From Papilionanthe hookeriana x Papilionanthe teres (lineage: Eukaryota > Streptophyta > Magnoliopsida > Asparagales > Orchidaceae): a stretch of 64,000 nt of DNA. The notes under the pieces are model-generated. The model was not told the DNA's origin. It worked only from the letters and a program-made list of their open reading frames with translations, and did not search any database. Of this stretch, positions 11,611-23,911 are shown in pieces. Numbering within the stretch: the stretch's first letter is position 1; every line of letters starts with the position of its first letter. Both the position numbers and the translations under genes were made by a program. The stretch spans positions 47,704,540-47,768,539 of the forward strand of contig CM040432.1 of assembly GCA_022702705.1 (NCBI GenBank), read 5' to 3'.

Positions 11611-12780
11611 GAAACAAATTAAAGCGATACAATTACGAAGTGGAAAAGAATTAGAACCGAATTCGTAAAGAACTTCAAAGTCAAAAAGAGAAGCGGAAAT
11701 CGAAAAGGAAAAGAATCAACAAGATCCGAACTTAGAAAATCCTTTAATACCAATGAAAATTTCTATTTAAAAACCTCCACCACCATTTCCTCAAAGAGTA
11801 AATCAACATAAAAAAGATAAACAATTTGCTAAATTAAATTAAGAAATTAACAATAAATATTCCTTTCGTGTGTTTTTAACGTATGCCAAACTATGTAAAT
11901 TCATGAAAGATATTCTAAATAAAAAAAGAAAATTTACCAATAATGAAACGGTCGCACTTAGTGAGTGTAGTGTTATTATTCAGAAAAAGCATCCTGAAAC
12001 ATTAAAAGATCCTCGTAGTTTCACTATACCCTGCACTATTGGAGAAAAATTCTACGGAAAAGCTTTGTGACTTCCTATGCTATAAATCTAATGCCTCTTT
12101 CAATTTTTAAGAGATTAGATTTGGAGAAATTTCACCTACTTCCGCAACCCTTCAGTTACCTGATCGTTCGTTATATATCCTAAGGGAGTTACGGTTTTAA
12201 AAGTGGATAAATTTATCTTCCCCGTAGATTTTATTGTTTTAGATATGGAAGAAGATAAAGAAATTCCTATTATCTTATAAGAACATTTTTAGCCACCTGG
12301 AAAGCTATGATTGATGTTCGAAAAGAGAATTAACTATGAGAGTAAATGATCAAATAATTACTTTTAATATTGCTAAATCAATGAAATATCCCCCCGCGCT
12401 GTAAAAAGATGATAAGTGTTTTCGAATGGAAGCTCGATCATTTACAAAAAGAACATTTTAGAATATTATGAAGAAAAATTAGAAAAGAAAATACCGAATT
12501 AATCGAAAAAGTCGATATAAATGAAGAATCCGATTACATTCAAGAGAATGCGAATTTGACAATACAAAACACCGAAAAAAAATATAGTTCCATCGATTAT
12601 TAAACCTCCCGAACTTCGAGTTAAAAGTGTTACCTAATTATTTGAAATATTCTTACTTGTGTAATTCTTCAACTCTACCGCTACTATTTCATCCGAATTA
12701 AATGAATCTCAAGAACAAAAACTTTTAGATACCTTAAAAAAATATAAGAAAACTTTTGGTTGAACTTTAGCCGATATTAA
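11611..12780 (+). pseudogene. pol: Athila protease and linker region, broken
   Basis: Start of Pol. KKQIKAIQLRSGKELE (about 11,605-11,655) is the hallmark Gag-Pol junction of Athila. An open piece at 11,870-12,070 reads KLCKFMKDILNKKRKF...ETVALSE..., then SFTIPCTIGEKFYGKAL, the lead-in to the aspartic protease. The active-site triplet expected near 12,070-12,090 is lost in a frame break. Downstream pieces (VLKVDKFIFPVDFIVLDME, about 12,195-12,250) fit the rest of the protease fold. The enzyme would cut the polyprotein inside the particle. It is clearly defective as written. Confidence 0.7.
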
Positions 12781-13600
12781 AGGAATTAGTCCCTTTAATC
12801 CGTATGCACAGAATTATTTTTTTAGATAATGAACATAAGCCTAAAGTACGATCCCCAAAGGAGATTAAACCCGATAATGAAAGGCATTAAGAAAGAAATT
12901 TTAAAATGGCTAGAGACACCGTATTATATATCCTATTACGTTGTCAGTAAGCCCAATTCACCGCGCGCCTAAGAAAGGAGGAGTGACCGTAAAAGTTAAT
13001 GAAAATAATGATCTTATCCTTATAAGACATGTTACCGGGACGGCGAATACGTATTTGACATAAAATTAAACACAGCCTACCCAGAAAGATCACTTCCCTT
13101 TACCATTTCTAGACCGTATGTTAGATAAACATTAGCCGGACATAAGTATCTTTGTTTCTTAGATGGATTCAATCGCAATCATCAAATACAAATTGCTCCC
13201 GGTGATCAAGAGAAAACTACATTTACTAGTCCCATTTCGAACATTCGCTTTCGAAGGATGCTGATTATGTAACGCACCCGCAAGACTCGCAGATGTATGA
13301 TGTCTATGTTTATAATCGATAATGGAATATAAGTATTTATGGATGATTGCATTTGGAACATCATTCGACACATGCTTAAATCATCTTGAAAATGTATTTC
13401 ACATGCGAGAAAACCACCGAGTTCTTAATCGAGAGAAATGTCAATTTATGGTTGCGGTGCGGCATTGTATTAGGGCATAAAATTTTGGAAAAGGCATGGA
13501 AGTAGACCCTACAAAAATTCAAGTTATAGCTAAATTACCACCTCCAACTACGGTGAAAGGGGTAAGAAGTTTTCGGGACATGCCGGACTTACGTACGTTA
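12781..13600 (+). pseudogene. pol: Athila reverse transcriptase, broken
   Basis: The RT would copy element RNA to DNA. Pieces in order are HKPKVRSPKEIKPDNE-like (about 12,835), KKGGVTVKVNENNDLI (about 12,973-13,020), RKDHFPLPF-like (about 13,088), FLDGFNRNHQIQIAPGDQEKTTF (RT core, 13,150-13,220), the catalytic box as F-M-D-D (about 13,334-13,345) in place of YVDD, and CQFMVAVRHCIRA (about 13,437). FMDD is the usual Athila form. Frame breaks separate nearly every block. Confidence 0.78.
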
Positions 13601-14230
13601 TATAAATGATTTTTCAAAAATTACTAAACCTCTATGCCAACTTCGAAAAGGACAAGAAATTTGAATTTACAACTGATGTCTCGAATGCTTTCGAATTATT
13701 AAAAGATAAATTAATTACAGCACCTATAATAGTTTCACCTAATCGGGAGAAACCATTCGAGCTTATGCGTGATACTAAGATTATGCTATAAGTGGCGTCT
13801 GGCAAAGATATGAAAAGATTTTCAAAGTTATATATTATGCTAAGAAACTCTAAAATGATGCCGAAATAAATTATACAAGCTATCGAAAGAGAATTATTAA
13901 CGCTGTTGTATATGCTTTTAATAAATTTCGGCCTTATCTAATGTGAACTAAATGTATCGCGTATACCGATCACTCGCTATAAAATATTTAATGCAAAAAA
14001 GTCTTCTAAACCAAGATTAATTTGATGGATGTTATTAATGCAAGAATTTGATTTTTTAAATCGTTAACAAAAAGGGAACCGATAATCAAATTGTTGATCA
14101 TTTATCAAGATTAATATCAAGGAATTATCTCGATACCGATAATGAAATTATGTATGCTTTTCTTAATGAACAACTTTATAATATAAATGAGTGGAAATTA
14201 CCGTGCGTCGATATAGTAAATTACTTTGCA
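13601..14230 (+). pseudogene. pol: Athila RNase H, broken
   Basis: RNase H degrades the RNA strand during reverse transcription. An open stretch at 13,606-13,791 reads FSKITKPLCQL-like residues, then the FELLKDKLITAPII tether and NREKPFELM. Later pieces include INAVVYAFNKFRPYL and AYTDHS (about 13,900-13,975). The DASD-type acidic box expected near 13,770 appears as RDTKI. The reading frame is broken in several places. Confidence 0.72.
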
Positions 14231-15345
14231 AGTGACATTTTACTTCACCTATGTTAACTTTGCAACAACATAAAAATTTATTCAGCGATACTAAAACATA
14301 CTTTTCGGGGATGAACCATACTTATATAAAGAATGAAGATCTAATTATTAGAAGATGCGTGCCTTACGAAGAAACTAAACCAATTATTCAATAACAAGTA
14401 TGACTCGATTTTCGAGGACATTTTGGGATGTGATAAAACTGCGTATAAAATTCTACAATTTGGATTCTTCGGCCTCACTTATTTGGGAGATGTATACGTA
14501 TATATAAAAACCCGCGATAAATACCAAAGAGTAGGAAATAAATCAAGAAAAATGAAATGCCTCTAAATTTTATATTAGAAGTCAATTTTTGACGTTCGGG
14601 GGATTAGATTTCATAGACCTTTTTATTCCTTCATTTGGAAACTCATATATATTAAGTATTGCCGATTAGTGTTTCCAAATGGACTGGGGCGCAAGCTTTA
14701 CCTAGGTGTGATGCTAAAAGTGTTTCAAAATTTTTTAATGAAAAATATTTACTAGATTTTGAATGCCCAGAGTGATTATCACCGACGGAGGAACTCGTCA
14801 GAAATAAATATATTCACAAACTAGTAGAAAAATGTAATATTATTCATAAGATATCAACTGCTTATCATCCACAACCAAGGATTGGCTCGAAGTTTCTAAT
14901 CAAGAGATTAAGCATATTTTAGAAAAGTCTGTAAACCCTAATAGATCGACTAGTCTATAAGACTAGACACCGCATTAGCTGCATACAGGATCGCTTATAA
15001 ACTCAATTAGAATGACTCCTTACAGGCTTATATATGGAAAAACCCCGCCACTTACCAATTCGAACATAAAGCATACGGCCATTAAAGAATTTAATTATAA
15101 TACGAAAGAAGTCAAATGAGAAGAGATTGTCAAGTAATTAAATGAATTAGAAGAATTAAGGAATGAATCATATGATAATGACAAGATTTATAAAAAGGAT
15201 GAATTGCATGATGACGGAAGATTAATCGTAGAAATTTTGAATCAGGACAAGAAGTTTTCGCTATATAATACTCGATTGAAATTATTTCCCCGGAAATTGA
15301 AATCTCGATGGCTAGACCTTTCACTATAACTCAAATATTTTCATA
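14231..15345 (+). pseudogene. pol: Athila integrase, broken
   Basis: The integrase would join element DNA to the genome. Recognisable blocks: a zinc-finger region with RRCVPYEETKPII (about 14,352-14,395); core pieces VSKWTGAQALP (about 14,673-14,703) and RVIITDGG (about 14,767-14,790, second catalytic Asp kept); NSIRMTPYRLIYGKTP (about 15,003-15,050); and a C-terminal EIISIEISISG/FPRKLKSRW-like end with PFTITQIF (about 15,280-15,340). The small minus-strand open frame at 15,130-15,324 is a shadow. The frame is broken repeatedly. Confidence 0.78.
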
Positions 15346-15914
15346 TTTAACCATGTAAAATCAAGATCCAAAAAGAGGACATAGATTTAAGGTAAACTGA
15401 CATAGATTAAACCATATTTCTAAGGTAGAAGACCAAATTTTAAAGTGGTTTTAATGCTTACCGACCTGATTACTAACTGAAATTAGGTCGGCTGACGACG
15501 TTAACCCAAGCGCCTTATGGGAGGCAACCCATAGTAGTCTTTTACTTTAATTATATACAACAGCGAGCCCTGTAATATTAAAATAAATCTTAATATTCAA
15601 TTTTTAATTAGAATCATCACAAAATTCAAACCGGCATGATGAGATCATAAAAATATTCCGACTCGCAGCGAAATCGGGGCAATTTTACCGAATCTCGCCG
15701 ACAAGCGAGCACGAGCCCTCCGACAGCGAGATCACGTGCCTTATCTTTAAATAAGTTTTATAACTAGCTCGCCGACGGCGAGAGTCCCCCGCCGACGGCG
15801 AGTGCGTAGAAAAATTGGTCTCTTAAGTTTTATGTGTAATTTCGGACCTGCTTCTAAAGCCATTTCTTCGTAAAACCATCCCAAGTTCATTTTTACACCG
15901 TTTTCTTCCCCATA
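15346..15914 (+). other. Pol to env-like spacer with GC-rich palindromes
   Basis: Contains the usual Athila post-pol sequence (gggaggcaacccatag near 15,519), then AT-rich DNA with near-palindromic CTCGCCGACGGCGAG at 15,768-15,782 and a second copy at 15,791-15,802. The open frame on the minus strand at 15,747-15,974 runs through these palindromes and has no recognisable content. Confidence 0.5.
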
Positions 15915-17100
15915 AACGACTAAGAGACCATTCCTTTCAATCCGAAATGGCCACCAAACTCTTATAAACCACAAAACTCGTAGTTTTCAACCGAAGAAAA
16001 TTGGCCGCAGGCGCAAGGAAATGTATTTTCTCAACAAAATTTTGACGAAGAAGCGACTTATTAAAGAAAGGAGATTTTGTCACCGTAGGAGTAGAGAATT
16101 CCACCACAAAAATCAAGAAATGATCGTGCAAACTGCATCGGAGGTATTTTGCTATACGACATCCGCCGTAGTTATTCCTGTAATTAAAGAGTTTTACTCT
16201 AATCTACATGAGATCAACAATGGAAGTGTCCGCGTCGAGGAAGATGGGTAACATTTACTCCTTCAAGGGTAATTCGAATTATTTTCATAGAGAATACCCC
16301 CGCTCGTCATTATTCAAACTTCGTTCCTTCAAGATACAATAAGAACGAGATTTATAGATACCCGACCGACGAACCTGATGATCGAGGCCGCAAGACGAGT
16401 ATGTCGGGCTCGCATCACTTCTTAACCCCGTCTCGAAGCATTAGCATTTCTTTATCTCATCAAAATTATTACCCACTACGTAGGCGTATAAGGTTTCAAA
16501 GGAATGCGATATATTAAATTACTGTATTCAAATTGACTACCTATCGATGTCAGAACAATTATAGTAATGTTCAGATTGATTGATCAGGCATGGGCCGGGC
16601 CTACACTAACACCCATCGACTATATTCGCGATATGCGCCGTACCAAGTTTCTTATGAGGCGTGGGAAAAGGTACTTTTGCCATGGAAACCACTCGATCCT
16701 ATGGATATGTTTCCAACTTTTGATAACAATGATGAGATTACCATTATTTCGATAGAGCATCACGTAATAACTTTTTAATGAGGCCCCTTATTGATAAAAC
16801 AAATTTCATTCCGAAAAAGATTAAAGGATTAAGAGAAAGAGTCAGTAAAAAGTGATGAATTCCATCGATAATATCTCTCAAGTATTTTCGATCACATCGA
16901 CCGGAGTGACGAAGAGCACTTTGATCATACCGGACATCCGGAGGCCAGTTTTATTCATTTATCGAGAGCCGTAAAGGGTGGATTGATGAAGAATCTACGC
17001 AAAAATTCCCTTTCAGCCTTTTCTACAATCTATTTGTGCACTCTGCGTCACATCGGGAATATCAGAGAGGATGTTAGTTCATTAATCGAGGAGTAGTAAA
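15915..17100 (+). pseudogene. Env-like / plant transposon-protein ORF, broken
   Basis: Position and content fit the env-like ORF that Athila elements carry after pol. The open frame at 16,021-16,251 includes VVIPVIKEFYSNLHE followed by VRVEEDG, matching the common 'putative plant transposon protein' domain found in such ORFs. Later pieces read QDEYVGL (about 16,395), NPVSKALAF-like (about 16,420-16,450) and YAPYQVSYEAWEKVLLPWKP (about 16,635-16,695). No convincing signal peptide or membrane segment is visible because the frame is broken. A membrane-protein role for this ORF family is not established. Confidence 0.6.
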
Positions 17101-18180
17101 GATTTCTATCTTATGTTATATTTGTGTGTATATATGTGCTACTTGATTTAGGTTTTACTATGATTTAAACTTTAAATTTGATCATCTCATATTTCCGATG
17201 AAATTATATGTATTTGTTATTTCTCAAAGATGAAAGTGTTGTGGTGCGGATCGCAATGCCGAGTATTTATGAGAGTTTAAAGTATTTAAGTCTTAAGTGT
17301 TAAGCTTAAAAGTGTGAAGTTTCTAAATATTATGGATTTCATATATAAAGTTATATTGTTTTGTGCGAACTTTCGTGAATATAAGTATTCCGTACTTCAT
17401 ACTAAATTATCAAATAAGTGATCGGAAGACAATTGTACAAATCGAGGCTGAAGATCAAGAATTTTAAATATTTAAAATTTCGGGAGCTCCCCGACGGCGA
17501 GAATTATCTCGCCGACAGCCGGAAAGCCGTCGACAACAGAACGATCTCGCTCGACGGCGAGATTTTCTAGAAACTTTAGCCTCGTAAATTAATTAGCTCG
17601 TCGCACTCTGGCGAGAAACATCTCGATGAAAGAGAGATCGCGAAAATGTCCTATATTCGACTCGCCACCGACACTATTCATCATCCCCTTCCTCAAAACT
17701 TTGAAAAACAGACTTGTGGCTCGCGAGATCTCGATTCGAGGCGATTTCAACACTTTTTGACACTGCATTTCATCTCCCCTTAGTAAGCGCTTCACCTATG
17801 CAAAAATTCTTATTTTCACCATGAATTTCTTCTACATTGGGAAATTTCTTGAAAAATTTGAAATATGGAGAAAATACTGGAAGAAATTCAAGCAGATCGA
17901 TTTAAATAGATTTTAGTTGCTATAAGAAGCCATTTTAGTAATAATCTAAGTTTATTAGAATTTCAGGATTTTCATAGATCGAACGAAATGGCCTCACAAA
18001 CACTTAAGGCCGGATTACGACGAAACCCCGATTCATAAATGCAAGAGCACAAACTCGGATACTTTCAAAACATTCAAGCAAGAAAATGCATACAAGATCG
18101 AGTTTTTAAGAATCTCGGCGGAGAAGTGGAACGAATAATAAAGGAAAGAGGATGGGAAAATTTTTGCTACACCACAAACA
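17101..18180 (+). other. Non-coding stretch inside the Athila element
   Basis: AT-rich sequence with a second cluster of CGCCGAC/GGCGAG words (about 17,488-17,555, e.g. ccccgacggcgag). No domain recognised. The minus-strand open frame at 17,589-17,795 looks incidental. Confidence 0.4.
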
Positions 18181-19156
18181 ATGGCCGCTCGTAGAAGTTT
18201 TCAAGAAATTTTATGCCAATCAATCGCAAATCAAGATGCATCGATCAAAGTAAGTGGATTTTTGTCAATCTGTGCGCTGCTAGGATTAATTTGTTTTAAT
18301 AGGTACGCGACCTCGCATACCAGTGACTATGATATTTTCGGGAACAATTTCAAGGACCACCGGAAGAGGTGATAAACTTCTCACCGACGGGAAAGGAGTT
18401 TGAAGATAAAGCAGTGCGAAAGGGTAAATTTTCCTCTTTCAATGTTAAATGCATTATCTAAGGCTTCGGCACTACTTCATTGTTTCCCACTATACTCCAC
18501 TTATCACCACAAACAGGTAACAAGAGATAAAGAGAAATTATGAATTATTGTATTCCGAATCGTAAAAGTATAAATGTGGGAAATATTATTTATAAGAAAA
18601 ATATTAGCCATCGCACGAAGTGAAAGTGGAGGAGGACTAAAGACACCTCGTCCGATTTTTCACTATGCCAACTCTCTCGAGCGGAGGCGCAGATGATGAG
18701 GAATGGGCGGAACTAACGAAGCCCATCACTCCGACTAATATTAAGACGTATGAATCCCACGAAGGATGAGATCGTGGACGAGGAGTTATATGCCTTCATC
18801 GTAGAAAGTAGAGATATACCTTCAACTAGTTATGACCCCCCCGCATACACCACCCCTACCTTTCATGATTCGATGAAACGAGCCGACCCTTACATAGAAA
18901 GTAAGTTTCTAAAATTTTGAGAGAACATGAAAAGGAAGTTTCGAGTATTATGGACCAAAGGATCAAGGCTCGGAGAGAAGACATGATTAAGAATATCTCC
19001 ACGACATTCGAATACGAAATAGCATATTATTGGTGGCCGAACGTTGTTACAGAGAGGAATTCGTATGTTGTCATTCCCGAATGCCCCCGTTACAATACGC
19101 CGCATCACTCGCTCTACCTTCTCACTGGATATCGTGAGATGATATACGGATTTTGA
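18181..19156 (+). pseudogene. Second ORF remnant of the env-like region
   Basis: Two open pieces in the plus frames: 18,181-18,372 (begins MAARRSFQEILCQ, with a short hydrophobic stretch SGFLSICALLGLICF) and 18,917-19,156 (charged residues, then EYEIAYYWWPNV, ending in MIYGF with a stop). Between them a piece reads DEEIVDEELYAFIV-like and a proline/serine-rich segment. They lie in the Athila element just before its 3' UTR and probably come from one broken ORF continuing the env-like region. I do not recognise a named domain. Confidence 0.4.
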
Positions 19157-20561
19157 TGCTGAAGATTGTAGACTTTATTTGGTTTGTTTTAGACACTGTT
19201 ATTTTAAGAACTTTATTACTTAAAGGTGTAATCGCTATGTACTTTCAAGGGATCAGTGAGTCAGGTGTGTTCGTTTTAAATTCGTTTAAGCCGTTATGTT
19301 AACTTTTATATATATTAAATTAGTATGCAAATTCTCTTTAAGGTAGTATGTTAGTTTTGTTTTAAATGTGTTGTTTATGTTTTATGAATTGTGAACTTTA
19401 ATTTTAGATTATTTTAGTAACCCACCGATTAGTTGTGTAATAAGAGATTTAAGTTTAATCGTTTGTGTTTTTATACTTATTTCAAAATTCTCTTTATCAA
19501 AGACTCCTTTTAAATACTATATATATGGAAGAATATCAACAGTACAAGTTCTTTTAAATAATGGAAAAGCTCGCAAAAATTTCAAGGAAAAGAAATACCT
19601 AAAGCTCATGTGTATGATGTAAATTCATCGTATATTTTCCTTTTTCACCATTTAGAAATAAAGATGAAAAAATTTAAGCTCGGGGGAGGAAAAATACAAA
19701 TTTAATTATTAAATTGTTTTCAATTTCTGTTTTCAAAAAATAAATAAATAAAATATTATTATTATTTTATTTTCTAGACACTTTTAATTCAAGAATCAAT
19801 TAATTTATATAATTATTATGTAAAGTTGAATAAAATATTTCTAGAAATACAAATTAATTTAATAGAATAAGATATTTGGTTAAAAGGAATAAGAATATAG
19901 TAAACTATTTAAAGTAAGGGAAACTTTATTCTTAAATCAAATTCTTAAGTATTTAAGTGAAAAAGAAGAGATTGAAACTCAATGAAGTAAAGACTATGAA
20001 CACATATAAGCAAAGAAATATTTTAAGTTTCAAATTTATAAGAGAAAGTCAGTTCAAAATTATTAATGTGCTATCCAGATACAGTAATCCTCACTAAAAG
20101 AAAAGAGAAGGATCGAAAATCAATCCAAAAAGAAAAAAGAAAAGAAAAGAAAATATAAGTGAGGAGAATCCCGAGGAGATGCCTTATCAAAATCGCTTCA
20201 ATGGAATCAACCTAAAGGTTAAAACTCAAATATATTTCCTTCGAACTTATATATATGGATTAAAAGATTACCAAATAAAGGTTTTCGAACTTCCTATCAT
20301 CTAAATATCTAAAGCAATTACTTCCTTTTAAATATACCATTTTCCCGAAATAAATGAGAGCTGTAGAATTCAGATTCGATAACTAAATAATCTTATATCT
20401 ATAAAGCATTTAATTACTTAAAAATACTTATTTAACTTTACTATAGTATTATTTTAAATTTAATTCATAGCTTGCCTGATTTAAAAAATTCTATTACAAA
20501 AATCATTATTTTTATTTTGTATAAAAATTACTGAGATACAATAACCAAGTTTCAGTGGATT
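19157..20561 (+). other. 3' UTR of the Athila element, with purine-rich tracts
   Basis: AT-rich, no gene. A long purine tract at about 20,095-20,165 (aaaaagaaaagaaaag-like) is mirrored as a pyrimidine tract at about 23,640-23,760 in the minus-strand Athila remnant. The sequence just before the 3' LTR (aagtttcagtggattt, 20,547-20,562) fits the polypurine-tract position. The minus-strand remnant has aagtttgagagatttt there. Confidence 0.55.
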
Positions 20562-22056
20562 TCGATCACAAAAATATGTTAAGAAATTCATACCTATTTT
20601 TTATGAAATTGCACTTTAACGAAATGTATTTTCTTTATTTTATTGCAGGAACGAAGACGAGTATGATGGAAGAAAGCACAAAATAAAAGAAATTTGGATA
20701 AAAAAGGAAGAAATACATGAAAATGTCCAAGTCGCCGACGGTAAAATCGAGCCCGCCGACGACGGATTATGTAGAGAATTCTCTAATGGCTCGCAACTAC
20801 CTCGATAAATAACCCGAGCCCGCCGACAAGCCGAGATCGCCAAGCCAAAGACCTTCTGTAAGCCCCGCCGAAGGCGAGGTTTTTCGCCGACGGCGACCGT
20901 TCAAAATGCCAGATACATCAACCCTGATGCTTTTTTAAGTATAAGCTTAAGTACCCCTCGTTGACCTTGTCTACCTCTATAACAGAGGACGAATTTTAGT
21001 ATGCAAGGTGTCTATTTTTCAGAGTCTGTGAGTATTCTATTAGTGCGTTTTCGAGTCTAAGTTAAAGTGCGAGTAAGTGTAAGTAGTGACAAGAAGGTGG
21101 CCGTACTAGAAAGAAAAGTCAAAGGAACTTCAAGGAGTCTGTTTGGGAGAAATTCGAGATAAATATCTTTGTTTATCGTTGTTAACTTTTTAAATGAAAT
21201 CCATGCATCATGCATCTCTACGCATTCGAGTAGTTTTCTAGTTTTTCCTCGTTTATGAAATTATGAATTCGATGACATTAAATGTAAGTGCCTAATATAT
21301 TAAAATAAATTGTGATAATCTTTTACTTTAAAAACTTAATTTACTTTCAATCCGCCAATCAAACGTTAAAATACGCTGAATTATCAACTATGTGAAGATC
21401 ACATCCAATATTCGTGGAAGTCAAAAGCCTTGGAAGGAGGGTAACAACAGGAAATATTATTTATCTGGACGTAATCGACATTTTAGCGACGTACTAAAAT
21501 ATTCAATTTGCTCCTATTGTTCGAGAGCCGAAGTATACAAAGCAATGTGCGAGGGAACGTGGAGCTCTGAAGTGGCAACAAGATCCTCCCGGAAATTCTA
21601 CCGCATTCGGCAATCACATAGGACTAGTCAATGTTTTTCGTGACTCGACCAAAGGGTAAAGAATAGAATGCTCTTATTCGTCACAATACAATAAAAAATC
21701 TATTTTAATTCATCATTCACTTAAGTTTCTTAAAAACAAAGGAAGGATATTAAGCTCAAATCTTTAAATCAACTTTATTTAAAGAATTAGTTTACTTTAG
21801 ATCGCTTTAGTTAAGTATTCTAATTTCCGTATACTATATTAAATAAGTAAATCCTTTAAATTTAACTGCTTACAAATCTTTTAAAACTCTACGGGATCGA
21901 TAATCGTGACTCCACTAGAGCTCCGTACTACTTGATACGATACGTATACTCGCATTAAATCCACATTATACATTCCATCCTAAAATTAAATATATATTAA
22001 GCGGGATCAAGTTTTTGGTGCCGTTGCTATTTTTGTAAACATTAAAAAGTGGGTCA
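20562..22056 (+). repeat. 3' LTR of the full-length Athila element
   Basis: Matches the 5' LTR from TCGATCACA (the expected TG start reads TCG here) to GTGGGTCA at 22,056, directly before the ACTAC duplication. Length is about 1,495 bp. The many small differences from the 5' LTR are mostly indels and changes at CTG/CAG or CG words. The open frames at 20,640-20,843 and 21,392-21,643 are not genes. Confidence 0.88.
22010..22056 (+). other. 47-bp LTR extension carrying a PBS-like word
   Basis: After the point where the related LTR at 2,967-4,809 ends (gggatca here, at 22,009), this LTR runs on for 47 bp, beginning agtttttggtgccgttgct. That resembles the Athila tRNA-Asp-type PBS. The same extension is in the 5' LTR (about 10,079-10,118), and the target duplication lies beyond it, so it is part of the LTR. 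Confidence 0.65.
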
Positions 22057-22061
22057 ACTAC
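22057..22061 (+). repeat. Target site duplication, right (ACTAC)
   Basis: Second copy of the 5-bp duplication, next to GTAACTC, where the interrupted LTR resumes. Confidence 0.85.
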
Positions 22062-23244
22062 GTAACTCATTCATGGACATTAAATGTGGTTACACTTTGT
22101 TGAGAATTACACCGCCTTTTTGGAACAATGCAATTTTCATACCTAATTTTAACAATACAATGAGCCTTTTTGTAATGTAAATGAAGCAAGTAAAAACCAT
22201 CACATTTATAATTAAAACATCTCTTTAAGTAAGCATCCCAATATACTAAACATAAATCCTACTCTTTGTAAAAGAGAAAAGTAGAGTGAAAATAATAAAG
22301 ATAAACTTCTTATGGCACTATTTCCAAACAAGAAAGAAGAGTAAGAGAAAGACATCACAAAGCATAAAGAAAACACAACGAAAAACATCATTTCAAAGCA
22401 AATCCATATAATAAGTGTTTACAAAATCATAAGATAATGAAGAACACAATAATTATCTTTTTCCCCATTAAAGAAATATGAATATCTCTTCCACAAAGTC
22501 TCCCACCAATACATGCAATGCTAGAACTTCTCCTTACAACTTCTTTCAAAATCCCCACTCCAATCTCTCCAAAAAGGTAGAAATCTACATTTCTACTCCT
22601 ATTCTAAGAACCCTAAACATTCTCAAAGTTTTTCCTAATCTCCTTTCTTCTTTTATAACCTAAAATCACTAATTTAAAGAGTATGGATGAATTTCTAAGA
22701 GTTCCCTTAAGCACCCCTTCGAAAAAGCATCCAACATAATGGACTTCGCCATAACCACCCAAAACCACATCAAAACTATCTCGGGCGCCATTGGCAGGCT
22801 CGAGGGTTCTGGGCTGCGAGTTTTTGTGTCATTTTCTGCCTTCTGGGAATTACCATCGGTGAGCAAACGGCACAGCTCCACCGTTTCACTCTATTCTGCC
22901 CGCTAGCCCGTTTCCCGCCGCGCTCGCGTTGCATTCTACGTATAGCCTGTAAAATAAGCATGAAAACAACCTTTCTTTAAAGCGTAATCTCATTCAAAAA
23001 TATGTTAGAAGTGTAAAAGATATTAAACATAGAAAGACTTATCGATATGTGTCAAGTCCAAATTTGCTTTCTTGCTCGTTTTTCCTCTAAATTGCACCAT
23101 TTCTGCTTCCTTTTCCTCCAATGACCATTTATCAGACTTCCAAAACCAAAAAAATGTACAAAATACCTTCCTTTTAAAGTGCGTAATATCACGAAAAACG
23201 AGTTAAATCATTTAAGAAACTGTAACATATTTTTGGCTGCATCA
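22062..23244 (-). repeat. Right part of the split minus-strand Athila LTR
   Basis: Reverse complement of 2,967-4,122. Landmarks are gagaattacaccgcc (22,101-22,115, mirrored near 4,069-4,083) and the LTR start TGATGCAGCC read leftwards from 23,244. Together with 7,892-8,589 it makes one LTR of about 1,881 bp. It has a GC-richer patch at 22,780-22,935. Open frames here on either strand (22,478-22,663; 22,669-22,961) are inside the LTR. Confidence 0.85.
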
Positions 23245-23911
23245 AAATCTCTCAAACTTAACTATTACTTATCCTCAAGTAACACTCATAACTTTCGAAA
23301 ACCAAATATATCGACTCGTGGTCGTGGGTTTCACTAGTAGGACCTATAATTTCATCTCGTGAATGTTAAATTATAACATAGGAGAAATTCTAGCAAATCA
23401 AACTAGACTAGAGCGTAGCAACATCTCATATTCAACTTAATCCCGATTTTTTCTTTTTACTTCAAAAGTTACTAGTAACCGCCAAACTAAAGATTCATAG
23501 AAAGTATAAAAATGGAATTGCTCCTTATCTATTCCAATTCAACCAATACCTTTTAAAATAAGAATAAGCTTAGGATTATTTTTAAGTCTTTTCATTTAAA
23601 AAGATTCAAGTGAAATCAATTTTTGATTAGGCTTCTCCTCAAGCTTCTCCTCACTTATTTTCTCCTCTTCTTTTTTTTTATTTTCTTTCGGGATCATTTT
23701 CAATCCCTTTTTTTCACCTTTTTTTTCGGGATCATTTTTAATCCCTTTTTTCACTTTTTTTTATGTGAGGATTACTATATCTAGATAGGTCTTTAATAAT
23801 TTTGAATTTTACGATCCTCTCTCTAAAACCCAAAACTCAAAACTTTCCCTCACTTTATAAGTTGTGCGTATTAGTTCGAAAAAGTTTTTCTATAAAGGCT
23901 CAATTCTCATT
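23245..23911 (-). other. 3' UTR remnant of the minus-strand Athila element
   Basis: To the right of the LTR start, so it is the element's internal 3' end. It contains a decayed polypurine tract (complement of aaatctctcaaactt at 23,245) and the pyrimidine-rich stretch near 23,640-23,760, which mirrors the purine tracts of the full-length element's 3' UTR. No gene. It is cut off at about 23,912 by the Tat-1 LTR remnant, so the rest of this element is missing. Confidence 0.6.

Larger units (their letters stand above)
8590..22056 (+). mobile_element. Full-length Athila-type Ty3/gypsy retrotransposon
   Basis: A 13.47-kb element: 5' LTR 8,590-10,118, gag, protease, RT, RNase H, integrase, an env-like region, a 3' UTR, and 3' LTR 20,562-22,056, flanked by ACTAC duplications. 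It sits inside a minus-strand Athila LTR. Gag and Pol motifs are typical of the Athila lineage (RPLRDYTNP near the Gag start, AIQLRSGKEL at the Gag-Pol junction, FPRKLKSRW-like integrase end). All frames carry stops and shifts, so it cannot move on its own as written. LTR-LTR differences include many small indels and CHG-centred changes, so an age estimate from this sequence would be unreliable. Confidence 0.9.

Noticed and set aside
22669..22961. Minus-strand open frames in the GC-richer part of the Athila LTR
   Set aside because: Inside an LTR, without a domain; homologous LTRs do not keep the frame.
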